Source: Antedon mediterranea (lineage: Eukaryota; Echinodermata; Crinoidea; Comatulida; Antedonidae). From it: a stretch of DNA of 64,000 nt. The position numbers and the translations under genes were made by a program. The stretch covers positions 33,747,304-33,811,303 of the forward strand of contig NC_092671.1 of the NCBI RefSeq assembly GCF_964355755.1. Reading direction: 5' to 3'. Of this stretch, positions 11,393 through 22,665 are shown one piece after another; position 1 is the stretch's first letter, and each line of letters begins with the position of its first letter. Under the pieces are notes generated by a model that saw only the letters and a list, made by a program, of their open reading frames with translations, was not told the DNA's origin and ran no database searches.

Positions 11393-12502
11393 GAGCATAA
11401 ATAAATAAAATAACAGCAGAAAACTTGGTTACTTCATTGTTTTAATCACTACAAATTTGTTTCGTACGACCAGCATGTAACTGGCCGCACTCTTCATGTG
11501 AAATATAAAACATAAGTGACACAGTTGTCTCATAGTGCTTAATAGAAGTGAGTCATCGGGAAGTCGTATACAATAGCCTATTGTTTTAGATAAACTGTTT
11601 GGATCTGCAATTTAGTAAGAATTTTTTCCTATGTCTACAAGTAGAGACTAACTCGTTCTTACGGTTCAGTGAGCATAGCTCTGGTTGACATATAATAACA
11701 TACTTTTCATATATACATAAATTACATCTTTTGTTAATATTTGAGTAAGGTTTGCATTTCTTTATAATTTTCCATTTAATTGAGTAATTTGTTTTAGAGT
11801 CTTTAAGAAGTATCCATATATATTTACTGAGTTCCGTTGAATTTCTTAGTTTTTCGTTCCGGAATGAAGACGTATGGTTTCTGTATCTAGTTTTAAACTG
11901 GTTTTCAGTTAGTCCGACATATGTTTCTTCTTTTGATGAATCTTCTCTCTTTACTGTAGCTTGGTAAACTACACCTTTTGTTAGGCAGTTACTTGGGAGC
12001 GGGCATTCATTGGGATTGCGGCAGTTACATCCGCTTGTTTTCGCGTTGGTTTCAGTAGACTTTTCTTTGGCTATCACATATTTGTTGTGTGCGTTAATTA
12101 CTTTGTCTACGCTGGGCATGCAACTATAGCTTAGTTTCAAGGTATTTTTGTTAAATATTTTTCTGAGCTTGTTGCCGGCAGGAAAACAATCTTCTACTAT
12201 AGCTAAAAACTTGTGGCCGATGTTGGTTGCTACGTTTTTGCTGAATGGTGGGTTAAACCAAATTATGTTTCTGGTACGTGATTATTTGGGCTTCTGCTGT
12301 TCAGCATTGAACTCAAGTTGATGATTGTATCCACTTTCTTTGAGGGCTTCCTGGTATAGGGGTGCAGATGCATGAAATGTATCTTTGTCTGATGAGATGT
12401 CGGAAAGGCGTCTATTTATAGCAAGTGGGATGTTTCGGATAATAGATGGAGGATGGTTGCTGTCATGGTGCACGTAGGTTGGTTTGTTATTAGGCTTAGT
12501 GA
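11393..12502 (-). mobile_element. Penelope-like element, 5'-truncated copy (RT thumb + GIY-YIG endonuclease)
   Basis: On the minus strand the ORF begins in the RT thumb (PNNKPTYVHHDSNHPPSII and AINRRLSDISSD) and runs through NIIWFNPPFSKNVATNIGH to a Cys motif (C-N-C-R...C-P-L...C) and a GIY-YIG endonuclease (TYVGLTEN, then KTRYRNHTSSFRN, then TELSKYIW), ending ..CRSKQFI. One in-frame TAA at 12284-12282 splits the frame into 12473-12282 and 12277-11586. Penelope-like elements pair RT with a GIY-YIG nuclease, as here. The 3' UTR ends near an (AT)n array. The RT catalytic core is missing, so this copy is dead. Confidence 0.9.
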
Positions 12503-13027
12503 AAGGTCGGAAGAAACATATGTCGGACTAACTGAAAACAAGTTTAAAACTAGATACAGAAACCATACGTCTTCATTCCGGAACGAAAAACTAAGAAATG
12601 CAACGGAACTCAGTAAATATATATGGATACTTAAAGACTCTAAAACAAATTACTCAATTAAATGGAAAATTATAAAGAAATGCAAACCTTACTCAAATAT
12701 TAACAAAAGATGTAATTTATGTATATATGAAAAGTATGTTATTATATGTCAACCAGAGCTATGCTCACTGAACCGTAAGAACGAGTTAGTCTCTACTTGT
12801 AGACATAGGAAAAAATTCTTACTAAATTGCAGATCCAAACAGTTTATCTAAAACAATAGGCTATTGTATACGACTTCCCGATGACTCACTTCTATTAAGC
12901 ACTATGAGACAACTGTGTCACTTATGTTTTATATTTCACCTGAAGAGTGCGGCCAGCTACATGCTGGTCGTACGAAACAAATTTGTAGTGATTAAAACAA
13001 TGAAGTAACCAAGTTTTCTGCTGTTAT

Positions 13028-13033
<6 letters not shown>
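12503..13033 (+). mobile_element. Second Penelope-like copy, inverted (GIY-YIG endonuclease end only)
   Basis: From about 12506 the plus strand repeats the last about 115 codons and 3' UTR of the minus copy: EETYVGLTENKF, RYRNHTSSFRN, ATELSKYIWILKDS, and stop after RSKQFI at 12851. The minus copy has one extra codon (WILLKDS). The two copies are head to head with nearly no spacer, their 3' ends pointing outward into (AT)n arrays. Partial inverted and tandem dimers are a known feature of Penelope-like insertions. Confidence 0.88.

Positions 13034-13123
<90 letters not shown>
13034..13123. repeat. (AT)n microsatellite right of Penelope-like pair
   Basis: About 45 AT units between the 3' end of the plus Penelope-like copy and the inverted-repeat tRNA unit. 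Confidence 0.95.
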
Positions 13124-13125
<2 letters not shown>

Positions 13126-13525
13126 CAATGATGTTGCGTAGCACTGTGTAAATTATATATAAATCATACTGTAAATTATAGAAACAGTACAGGGCGAGTA
13201 TCATACCACTAGACAAACGCCCTCACAATCCACTGATTGTGAGGGCGTTTGTTGTATGAGAGAATGTATCTGGTGGGTTAAAATCTGTGATAATACCATA
13301 CATGGCTCTGTGGTCTAGTGGTATGATACTCGCCCTGTAAGCGAGAGGTTGCAGGTTTGAATCCCGCCAGAGACATTTTTTCATACAACTAAAAAACACG
13401 GAACTTTCGCCAATGAGCTATGCTCGACGCGATTATGAGATCATGTTCCGAATATGAGCACTGTTTCTATAATTTACAGTATGATTTATATATAATTTAC
13501 ACAGTGCTACGCAACATCATTGATT
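13123..13525. repeat. tRNA-bearing unit bounded by perfect 66 bp inverted repeats
   Basis: 13123-13188 and 13460-13525 are exact reverse complements (outer end AATCAATGATGTTGCGTAG, inner end TTATAGAAACAGT). Inside, 13188-13212 is the reverse complement of the D-arm and anticodon half of the tRNA at 13304. 13214-13251 is a perfect 17 bp stem with a 4 base loop (CAAACGCCCTCACAATC-CACT-...). A second unit starting near 13580 repeats the tRNA part but keeps only one arm and then runs into (AT)n. Confidence 0.85.
13304..13375 (+). tRNA. tRNA-Thr(TGT)-like, copy 1
   Basis: Acceptor GGCTCTG with CAGAGAC (one mismatch), discriminator A, D arm TGGTCTAGTGG (good A box), anticodon stem CTCGC/GCGAG around CCTGTAA, T arm GGTTTGAATCC, then T6. 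The anticodon reads TGT (Thr), but position 33 is C instead of the near-universal T, and the B box carries GGTTTGAATCC where copy 2 has the canonical GGTTCGAATCC. Copy 1 may be weaker or non-functional. Confidence 0.6.
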
Positions 13526-13669
13526 TACATATACACAATATTATTTTAAAAGCCGTTGCGAATTAAAGTTGGAATTTATTCTGACTTGTTAAGCCTCCAC
13601 TGATTGTGAGGGCGTTTGTTGTATGAGAGAATGTATCTGGTGGGTGAAATCTGTGATAATACCATACAT

Positions 13670-13741
13670 GGCTCTGTGGTCTAGTGGTATGATACTCGCC
13701 CTGTAAGCGAGAGGTTGCAGGTTCGAATCCCGCCAGAGACA
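13670..13741 (+). tRNA. tRNA-Thr(TGT)-like, copy 2
   Basis: Same cloverleaf as copy 1 but with canonical B box GGTTCGAATCC and a T6 terminator at 13742-13747. The unit is repeated 366 bases downstream of copy 1 with its flanks (GATTGTGAGGGCGTTTG before, TTTTTTCATACAACTAAAAAA after). C33 is again present. It could be a real tRNA gene in a small tandem array or a tRNA-derived mobile unit; the intact Pol III signals favour a transcribable gene. Confidence 0.65.
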
Positions 13742-13852
13742 TTTTTTCATACAACTAAAAAATACGGAACTTTCGCCAATGAGCTATGCTTGACGCGATT
13801 ATGAGATCATGTTCCGAATATTATGAGCACTGTTTCTATAATTTACAGTATG

Positions 13853-13857
<5 letters not shown>

Positions 13858-13898
<41 letters not shown>
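13858..13898. repeat. (AT)n microsatellite
   Basis: About 20 AT units directly after the truncated second tRNA unit. Confidence 0.9.
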
Positions 13899-13899
<1 letters not shown>

Positions 13900-13901
<2 letters not shown>

Positions 13902-16587
13902 GAATTAATGTTCTTTGCCTGATTTGTTTATATATATAAAAGTATCTTTTCGGAGATCCCGCCTCGTGAATAAAAATACTGTAAGATGAGGGCGTATCAA
14001 TTTGATCTCTGGTACCTAGAAAAAATTGGGATTGTTCACTGTAGGGATTCTGAATTTGAGTTGTAGTAAATCATGGTCAAATGGAAAATAAAATTATAAA
14101 TTAATGGTAAGCAGTATTCTCTACATTAATTATTACTCACAACCAGTATATCAAACTTTGATTTACATAAAATAGACATAAACATAATTACTTGAAAATC
14201 TCCTGAAATATTTTTTTTTTCGCTCTAGAAAATATTATATCATACCCCAAAATGTTAATTATTTACTCAAAATACATGCAAATATTTCTCAATCATCATA
14301 ATTACTATAATGGAATATGATGCTTTTATTGATTTTTTTTATTCATTTGGTGGAACAAACGATAAAAACAGGGACAATTCAATTCATTGTTTTTAACAAT
14401 AAGACTAGGCGAGGTCCTGATGAGTGCTACAAACAATACAAAAAACTACAATACAAAAAATAATGTTACTCTCTAACGCTTGTTATTTTAAAACAGTGTC
14501 AGTCACAACACAAATTGGATGGTTAAAAATGTTGCATGGTATTAACAATATATAAGATGAAATACTAATTTCGGACTTTTAATAAAACATAAAATATTTA
14601 CTACACATTTAGGAAAGCGTGTGCTTTATCCCTCGTAGTCGTACTCGTTTAAAATATTATGTGATTTGTGTTTCAGTACTGTTTTATTTTATACTTCCAC
14701 TTTTACTTAATATATTTTAAGTTAAATACCGGCCAATATTTAATTAAAAATTGTCATGATTCAGTACCTAATATCTACGCTGTCAACTTTTATTTGATAC
14801 TGTATAATTATAACATATGCCAAACATTTCAGATTTACATATTTATTTATTTGAAGTAACACTCTGAAGTCTAAGAAAACAAATGCATACACTAATAAAT
14901 TAAAACATTTGTTGGTATTTTGGGTAGAATCATCTTTATTTTGGATTAAATTATGCAGTAAATAAATGGTTTAATCAATGGATTGGAAAAAGATACTTCC
15001 CTTAGACAGCCATAATACTGCAATCTGATTGGCTAGCGCCTAAATAATAGTAAAATCTTATCCTATACTTCCTTTGCCTTGATTTTATTGTCAAAAAGTG
15101 GACGAACTTCCTAATTATGATATTAATATCTCGCTTAATATAAGGTTTCTGGCAATGATTTTTAGTTTAAAATGTACAGAATGATCTCCTGAATCATGTA
15201 CAACCCATAACTCATTTTTGAAAAAAATGTCCCATACTTCCCTTTGCCATAGGGGGGCAGAATAGTTTTAGAGTAATAGCTGAGTAGTGAGTAATAATAG
15301 TAATAATAGGCCTAGATAATGTTTAATTGAAAATCAACTAGGTTTTTAAAAAAGATCCAGCATCATTGATCATACTATTTTTATTTTTAAATATGGGCCT
15401 ATTATTAATAAACAATACAAAACAAATTGATTTTTCGGCTGCATTTGAGGATCTGTTTGGTACAAAGATCAAAATCGTTGACAACACATGATTAGCTCAA
15501 CAAAGGTTTTTTTGTATCCGAATCCATAAAATGTCTATAGAATCCACAAAGTGTCTATATCGTTTTGTAGTTCATAAGGCTATTACTGTTTTTAACCAAA
15601 TCATTACCATAACTCATTATCAGGCAATTGCAGACAATTTTACCAACGTTTTTATATTAACAGTAACTAGACCATGCCAAATAAAGGTTAAACATCTGGA
15701 GATGTTCACTTCATTAATTAATTTATTTTTAACAAGAAGAGAAACTTATTGTTTCCTCTTTCATTAACAGATAATTCTTCAAAAGACAATACCATTTTAA
15801 AAGGTTATTTAAACATGTGGATATATTCACTTCATTAATTCATATAATATTTAATAAAACACAGAAAGGATACCATCTGTTAACAAGTTGTTTTAAACTT
15901 CAATGCACCATCCTTCTGTAATTCTTCATTTTAGTCAGACATCTTACTCTTCCTTCCTTCAGATATCTTCTCCAAAACTATCTCTTACTTGTTGAAATTA
16001 TTGCGGTCCTCAGTATATTCTTTCTCTGATGGTGAATTTGTCTTAGTCCTAATCATTTTTAATTATTTCCGTGTTCAAAATATTTACTAAAGTCCTATAT
16101 TTCATTATTGTATTATCATAATGTGTCAGTACTGCACATTTTATTTACATTTTATATTTAGTTATTTTTTTACAACTGTCATTGTCTTGTCAAAAGGCTC
16201 TGGTATTGAAAAATAATTAAAAAAAATAACCTTTCCAGCTTTGTTTATGTTTATCTATTTTTTGCGTCTTTTATGGGCCGGGCTCGTCCCACTTTTATTT
16301 CAGTTTGCTGTACACATTATTGAAATAATAGTATACATTATATACTATTTCTCTACATAAGGCATATTATGTATAAGCCTATTCTCTTGTATCATTAAAA
16401 TTAAAAACAAAGGTCATGTTCTCCATCTTTTCTTATCACATGCAAGTGACGAGTACATATTTGTGATTATTGTTAAAGGTGTTTTTTAGTGACATAGTAT
16501 ATTTAATAATAAATTAAAAAAATGTACATATGACCTTACATACATTATAATATATACAGACATGCTGAATATTGCGGATTTCATATA
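13900..16587. other. AT-rich stretch with LINE relics, no gene seen
   Basis: About 15425-15475 reads Q-I-D-F-S-A-A-F-E-D-L, a reverse-transcriptase motif-A-like relic. 15640-15875 repeats the block at 4120-4460 (CAATACCATTTTAAAAGG, then TTCACTTCATTAATT, then AAAACACAGAAAGGATA). The rest holds only short chance frames and homopolymers. Confidence 0.45.
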
Positions 16588-17785
16588 TCTATATATAAAT
16601 TTACGTAAGGGCAAAATTCGGTAAATCGCGCCTTACTTCTAGAATTTTTACTCGATGGTAGGCTATATAAAGTTGGTTCGTACTTTCGGTACTGATTTTA
16701 ACCACCTGATGTAACCCTGTTTACTAATTAAATTAAGTTAGATAATTAGTTATTGACGATTAAAACGAATTTAGGTTCAACGATTTGCCCCAAATAGGAG
16801 TGTTTTCCGATCGTGGTATACACTGTCTAATGGATGTCCATCTTGAAAAATACCCGCCACAAAAATGCGAGGAGGCTTCGCATTTTCCTATCTCCTCTTA
16901 CGATAATTGTTTTTAATAGCTGAAAACCGGTTGAACAGCTAGAGTACAGCATCATAATGTTGAAGACAGGCCGATTTTCTTAAAAAAATACTATTTTGAT
17001 AGATTTAATATAAGATTATACAAATGTATTGATTTGCGATGAATGGAACATCCCAATCTCTCAGTCTGCCAGAGTTTGGTTTAACACAAGTAGGTAAATT
17101 TATGAGCCCTTGGTTTAACACATACGGTAGGTAAATATATGGGCCCTTTGAGAATAAACTTCTTGCAATACTTTGACAATACTGTAAATACACATTATTA
17201 TATACAAATAAACTTTATACTGACAGTTCCTTCTCAACGTTTGTATTAATTAATAATTACCAAAAATATAAACGTCGTAGTGGTGTATCGTGACATGTAC
17301 TTTAATATTTCAATCGATTATGACAGTGACAGTTTTAACAAAGTATTAAATCGCAAATGTTTTACTGTATTTAGAGGTATATTAAGTATAGGCTTATAAA
17401 ACATGAACAAAATATTTCGTTACTGAGTGGATAAAGAATATATTTAAAAATTGTTCCTCTTTGTACCTATCCGCTTTCCCATTCCTCAACCCTAATGTTA
17501 CATACAAAACACAAATTGGGTTTCTTTAAATGAGTCCAAATCAAAAATTTGGACTCATTTTGTGATAAGTTTCTCCTTCGGAAGTAATTCCCAGGGTGCT
17601 AATTTTAGTTGACTACATAAATCATCGTGTCTATTTATTCGTTTCTGTAAACGACAATGTATTATAGTCCTGCGGTACGTACATTTGAAATCGCCAGTTT
17701 TGTTACGCTGAAATTACTGTATATTCGAGAACCATCTGTGGGCACGACCTAGATGGTACGCGAGCGAAGCGAGCGTACCATCTAG
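16588..17785 (+). mobile_element. Non-autonomous Helitron copy 3 with terminal hairpin
   Basis: A|TCTATATATAAATTTACG at the 5' end and CTAG|T at 17785. The last 37 bases (17749-17785) form a hairpin with 13 bp perfect arms CTAGATGGTACGC/GCGTACCATCTAG around a GAGCGAAGCGA loop. 1198 bp, non-coding, close in sequence to copy 4. The hairpin lying directly on the CTAG end, rather than about 10 bases inside, is unusual for textbook Helitrons and closer to Helentron-type ends. Confidence 0.82.
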
Positions 17786-18516
17786 TTATTAAAATTGTCT
17801 AAAAACATAATCAGGGGTTACATTTAAAATAACTTAAAATAAAAAAGGACTACAAATTTTAAATATTAATACTTATACAGCATATTTCACGCTAATATAA
17901 AATACAATCGTTAATCGTAGGGAGAGAGATCTCCAGCACATATATATTTAATTATTCAATAGGTCAAATATCTTGTCTACTATTTTTCCATTTCTGATCA
18001 GCAGTATAAAAGTTATACGAATACTCAATATTTATGAGGTTTATAATTTCATTTTAAATTGACTCCACCAAATATTTGCAGATTTGTTTGTTTCTGTCGT
18101 TTCTAGTTCCTTATATATTCTTTCTTTATATATTTATATATACGAAAATTAAAGACTGAAATTAATTAATTTATTTACTGTTTGTCACAAATGACATAAA
18201 GTTGTATATATATATATATTGCTAATACATTTTTACTTTCCCTTTGTTTTCACTATTTGCACCTTTCTTTTGTTTTAGGAAGCTATTGTGTGAAGCCAGT
18301 AAAGGAGAGTATTTGTGTTGCAGAAATGGATTGTGTGAATGTTGCTGATTGGAGGAGAGGTATAAGAGTTAAGTTAGGGTGTGAGTTGCTGATTGGTGGA
18401 GAAGGATAAGGTGGTGGTATGTGTACAATTGAGGGAATTTGGAAGGATATGAAATATGAGAGGAGACAGTGAAGGAGGGCTATGTTATGTTAAGCAAGAA
18501 AGGGAGGTGAACATTG
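17786..18516. other. Non-coding stretch before Gypsy element A
   Basis: AT-rich. From about 18270 it becomes G-rich on the plus strand (GGAGAGG, GGTGGTGG) and the same composition resumes after element A at 23320. ACATTG at 18516 is followed by element A and ATTG resumes at 23320, so A interrupts one continuous sequence. A possible acceptor CTTTTGTTTTAG at about 18279 was not developed into a gene. Confidence 0.4.
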
Positions 18517-19169
18517 TGTGATATAAAGATATACTTTTATATTTAAGAAATTGACCTTTGTATCGGAATTCAGATAGGTTCACAAACTTGACCCAGAAAG
18601 TCCAAAGGAGAGTTTGTCCAGATGTTTTAACGACCATTTAGTTTATAATAGAGTCCCTAAAGAAAACACTTAGCTTAATTTTGTGACTTTCCCATCGTTA
18701 AAACCAGGAGTGATTGACACTATTTAAGTACAGATTTGACAGTGTCATCCATCACAGAAATACCTTATTATACCGTTAATCACTCCCACTTAAACACCCC
18801 TGGATCAACTTAGGACCAATCGTTACCCTCACAGATGATGTAATGACATTATGCAAATGAACTGAGCCAATATACCCCCAAGTTTCAGAAGGGCCCAGAC
18901 ACATCTTACAGCCACCTCACGGAGCACACATCTTACAACCACGCCACGGAACACACACCTTACAGCCACCTCACGGAGCACACACCTCACAGCAGACCTA
19001 CACACTTCACACCTCACCGACAGCATCATTGATCCTCCGCGTTCCTTATGTATACTTATAGTTTTATATTGTACTGAAGTATTATACTGAATAAATAATA
19101 TATGTGTTACGACAGTCAAGCGAGTCAGAGTCCTTCATTAGTACCTCAACAACGCAACATTATATTACA
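18517..19169 (+). repeat. 5' LTR of Gypsy element A
   Basis: 653 bp, TG...CA. Contains the octamer ATGCAAAT at 18851-18858, a short repeat block (CAGCCACCTCACGGAGCACACA-like, three variants, about 18907-18985), and AATAAA near 19090 as a likely poly(A) signal. Confidence 0.9.
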
Positions 19170-19864
19170 TGGTGGAAGACCCGAATTTCATAAGGAACGG
19201 AGTGAGAAAACAAGAAATAAACACTTAACAAGACACGAAGACGAAGACGAAGACAAAAATAACCATATTTGTTTGAAAGGAGAGAAATTTACTTTGACTC
19301 AAAAGACAAGCTGAAATTATATTTGAATGAGATCGAGACAAGCAGAAATTTGATCAAATTATTACCATTGGATGAAGACAAAAAAGATAATCGAGGAAGA
19401 CACAAAAGACAAGCTGAAATTATATTTGAATGAAATCGAGACAAGCAGAAATTTTATAAAATTATAACCATTGGATAAAGACAAAGAAGATAATCGAGGA
19501 AGACCCAAGAAGAATCAAAACAGAAGCAAGCGGACAAGAACTGTTTCGTTTAGAGACTTTCAACTTCACGCCGTTTTTTTTCGATCGTTTTTTTTAACAT
19601 TTACTTTTTTGAACATTGATGAACACCATTCGCATTTTTTTTAATTCGTTGTTTGAAAATTTGAACATTGATGAGCACCTTTAACATTTCTTTAATTCGT
19701 TGTTTGAACATTTAAACATTTTTGAACACTTTTTGCATTCATTTAATTCATTTTTAATTGGATCCGAAGCATTTGGGGTAAGTCAAAGCCATTTTGATTT
19801 TGATTTGTAACCTTGATTGAAAAAGTGAGAGTTTACATATATATACACTAAAATTGTTTTTTAA
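19170..19864 (+). other. Leader of element A with repeated segments and a splice donor
   Basis: Untranslated leader. It holds direct repeats (GAGACAAGCAGAAATTT blocks, and TTTAATTCGTTGTTTGAA blocks) and a consensus 5' splice site GGG|GTAAGT with GT at 19778-19779. The same donor is kept in element B at 42936-42937. A donor in a retroelement leader is the usual arrangement for making a spliced subgenomic RNA. Confidence 0.6.
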
Positions 19865-19877
19865 ATTGTTAAAATAA

Positions 19878-20411
19878 TTGTTGAATAAACCCGCCGATAA
19901 TAATAATGAGAAAATTAAGAACACCATTAATGTAGTAAATGACGAAACCAATGTTGAATTTGTAGACGAACATGATAGGACACCAACCCAATTGCAATCA
20001 GATACCCTTACACATCCAACTAAAGTAGAACCCCTTAACTTTCAACCTTACATTGACTGTGTAGAGAATAACATGGGATTAGCAGCCCCATTCCAAATGA
20101 AAGAAGAACAAATCAAGGAACAAACTAATCTAATTATGACAGCACCTAATGATTCAAATATGACATTAAACCGAGGTAGATTTAAAGCAGGACATTTCCA
20201 AGTTTTAGTTTCGTATTCTAAACCGACTTCAGCCAAACGCAACACTGATGAAACAAAACACGAATCTAATGATCGCCAATTTTGGTGGAATATTGACAGA
20301 TATAACGATACAGATAAATTGATTAAAGAGATCATTAAAGATAAACAGATACCGATAAGTGGATCGCCAAAACGATTCATAAAACGTTTGTATAATGCAA
20401 CGAATTACTGA
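19878..20411 (+). pseudogene. Residual C-terminal tail of Gypsy Pol (element A)
   Basis: About 177 codons, closely matching the last part of the integrase ORF of element B (NDETNVEFVDEHDRTPTQLQ, then NNMGLAAPFQMKEEQIKEQ, then FKAGHFQVLVSYSKPTS, ending KRFIKRLYNATNY). It starts at the deletion junction without a natural ATG. This tail lies beyond the integrase GPY-type region; its conservation between A and B suggests it matters, perhaps as a targeting or nucleic-acid-binding extension, but nothing in it is a recognised domain. Confidence 0.75.
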
Positions 20412-21137
20412 TTTAATTTTTTTGCAAGATTATTTTTAAATTACGACATTTGCTAAATTAATGATAGCATAGTCTACGTATTTTTGATGAGATTTGTTAA
20501 GTAATGATGTGATTTCAGTTAAAAGAGAATTGAATTTATGATTAAGTATTGATTTTGTAACGAGTTTGATAATGATTAATTTTGAATTTTGAATGATCGA
20601 TATATTGAGATATTGAAAAGAACGACAATCATTTTGTAACAAATATTTTGTTTAACCTTTGAGTCGTTAATCTCAAGCATTAATTAATTGATATACAATA
20701 ACAGGAGATTTTCTTAGTACTTTTAATTGTAATTTTTTTAACATTGAGTACAAAAGTCGAATTTGCCGACCGATTGAAATCGTAATTACCTGTAAATATA
20801 AATGCTTAAATCGATAAAGTTGTGACGATAACGATATATTGTGGATAAGTTTGTGTCAACGGGACACACACATTTGTTTCTTTAAAGTTTTAAGTGATTG
20901 AGTTTGATATTTTGATTCTAGGCTAATCAGCCACAGTTTCTTGAGTTTTATGTTTCGATTTGATTGATTTATATTTGAAGGCCATTAGAACGCGATAAGT
21001 TGTCGCGCTATTTGATATATATTCATTGTACATATTCTTTAAGTTCTTTAAATTTGACCAATTGACGTTTGATTAACGCTCGAGGGAGGAGTAGAGCCAA
21101 TTACGAGCTATATATATAAACAACCGGATGGGCAGAC

Positions 21138-21145
21138 TATAAATA
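21138..21145 (+). promoter_or_regulatory. TATA box candidate ahead of the accessory ORF
   Basis: TATAAATA, about 200 bases upstream of the accessory ATG, in a less AT-uniform patch (GGGCAGACTATAAATAAGTCGCACGAGCG). It could drive a separate transcript. Seen as motif only. Confidence 0.4.
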
Positions 21146-21319
21146 AGTCGCACGAGCGTATCAAATATACAGTATTTACTGTCGAATTATAAGTTAATTT
21201 ACTTTTGTGAGATTGTTATAATAGTTGAACTTAAAATTTTATTGTTTGAGTTTTATATCGTTTATTTAGTTTAATATTGTTTATTTTAAATACATTTTAA
21301 TTTTATTTATCGTAATTTT

Positions 21320-21321
21320 AG
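21320..21321 (+). promoter_or_regulatory. Candidate 3' splice site just before the accessory ORF
   Basis: TTTATCGTAATTTTAG|TC, a pyrimidine-rich acceptor 23 bases before the ATG at 21345. Paired with the leader donor at 19778 it would make an env-like spliced RNA. Inference. Confidence 0.4.
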
Positions 21322-21344
21322 TCAATTCCAAATTTCCCCCTAAA

Positions 21345-22214
21345 ATGGAATCCGAAAAGCTTGACGTTACACAGTTATGCTTAAAACACAAAATTCAAAT
21401 GACGCCCCTGTCCACAGAATGTGCCCTTATAAAGAAGATAATCCTTTACCAAAGCGAACAAAACGTAATTCTCCATATTACCAAAATGATGCCATTTACT
21501 TTAGATTCCTTGAAAAGAGTTTTATTATTCCTTTGCGACATCCGTCCAGCAGACCAACTGACAAACCTCAAATTAAATACCCTTTTACACATTGGCAGTT
21601 ATTTATGTTGTTTCGACAAAATGTCCTCCCCCATTATAGACTACATTTGGAAGCATAAGAGTGAACCAGCCCTACTTGACTTTTCCACAATCAACCTTTC
21701 CATTAATCTAGACGGCATCGCCACTTGTATACAAAACACACATGAATTTCACAGACAACATATTTATTCTATGACCCTCCTGCTCTTAGCAATTACAAAA
21801 AACATCAAAGCCCCACAATGCACAACATTTTTTTCAAGAGTCCGACAACAAACAGGCATCATACCCCAAGACGAATTAAAACCTAGCGAACACTCACCAT
21901 TTGGATATGTTGTAACTAAATATAAGAAAAAACTATATTCGCACATTCGTAACATGCAGTACCTGGAAAATAAATACAAAGATACCCCCTGCCAAATTTG
22001 TCAATGTAACCCCGAAATTAAAAACTTTCATACTGATTGTACAATCAACAAATGCTGCGGAACATTGTTTCACAAAAATTGCCAACAAATAAACAAGAAA
22101 TACCAATGCTTGAATTGCGGTATGGTATATTTGAATGAGATGCCTTACACTGCTACCTACATGTTGGACATACCGTGGACTACATCCCATTATTATCGAT
22201 TATTATATGATTGA
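21345..22214 (+). CDS. Accessory ORF of Gypsy element A with C4HC3-like zinc finger
   Basis: 289 codons with a strong start context (AAAATGG). The N-terminal about 200 residues are mostly helical-looking, with no recognised domain and no signal peptide or membrane span, so it is unlikely to be an envelope protein. Residues about 217-260 hold Cys/His in the order C-Q-I-C, H-T-D-C, N-K-C-C-G-T-L-F-H-K-N-C, C-L-N-C: a C4HC3 spacing like PHD or RING-variant fingers. The ORF sits where env or accessory genes sit in LTR elements, between pol and the polypurine tract, and is intact, in contrast to the wrecked gag-pol. A RING-type ligase or chromatin-binding role is a guess from the finger. Element B lacks the matching about 1.4 kb (replaced by about 80 bp near 57455-57535). 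Confidence 0.7.
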   Translation: MESEKLDVTQLCLKHKIQMTPLSTECALIKKIILYQSEQNVILHITKMMPFTLDSLKRVLLFLCDIRPADQLTNLKLNTLLHIGSYLCCFDKMSSPIIDYIWKHKSEPALLDFSTINLSINLDGIATCIQNTHEFHRQHIYSMTLLLLAITKNIKAPQCTTFFSRVRQQTGIIPQDELKPSEHSPFGYVVTKYKKKLYSHIRNMQYLENKYKDTPCQICQCNPEIKNFHTDCTINKCCGTLFHKNCQQINKKYQCLNCGMVYLNEMPYTATYMLDIPWTTSHYYRLLYD

Positions 22215-22665
22215 TTTCAATTTATCCTTTATAAATTTTTTTTCTATTTCAAATAATTAACGAGAGTCGACTTCTTGACCGATGTTTTTTAGGGAAACCC
22301 AACCGTTGTGATGTTTATATTTCGGTAATCCGAGTGTAGCATGCCTCCAAAGCAACGGACCCACAATTATGTCGATCTTGAAGAACACTTTTGTTTTTTT
22401 TATATACATTTTTTGTTTCAAATTTTATATAAATTCCGGAATTTTTATACCAAATTCATTTTTAATTTCATTTTTTTAAGAGAGAGAAGAGAGAGAGTGA
22501 AAGTGATAAGGTTACACTTCAGAGTCAATGGTTTTGGCTAACTCAATTTTTGCATATATGTATAATGTTTTTTTTCTTTTATATAACTTTAATTTTGCAT
22601 GCCACTATTATAACCATTTTTATATGTTAAATAGATTAGAAAAAAAAAAAAGGGAAACAGAGGGA
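22215..22665 (+). other. 3' untranslated region and polypurine tract of element A
   Basis: Ends in an A-rich run, GGGAAACAGAGGGA, then the 3' LTR TGTGATATAAAG. Also contains an AGAGAGAGAAGAGAGAG stretch near 22480, shared with element B near 57570. Confidence 0.75.

Noticed and set aside
14410-14445. AGGTCCTGATGAG string resembling the acceptor half of the microexon
   Set aside because: No donor and no AAACGCTG half; probably chance.
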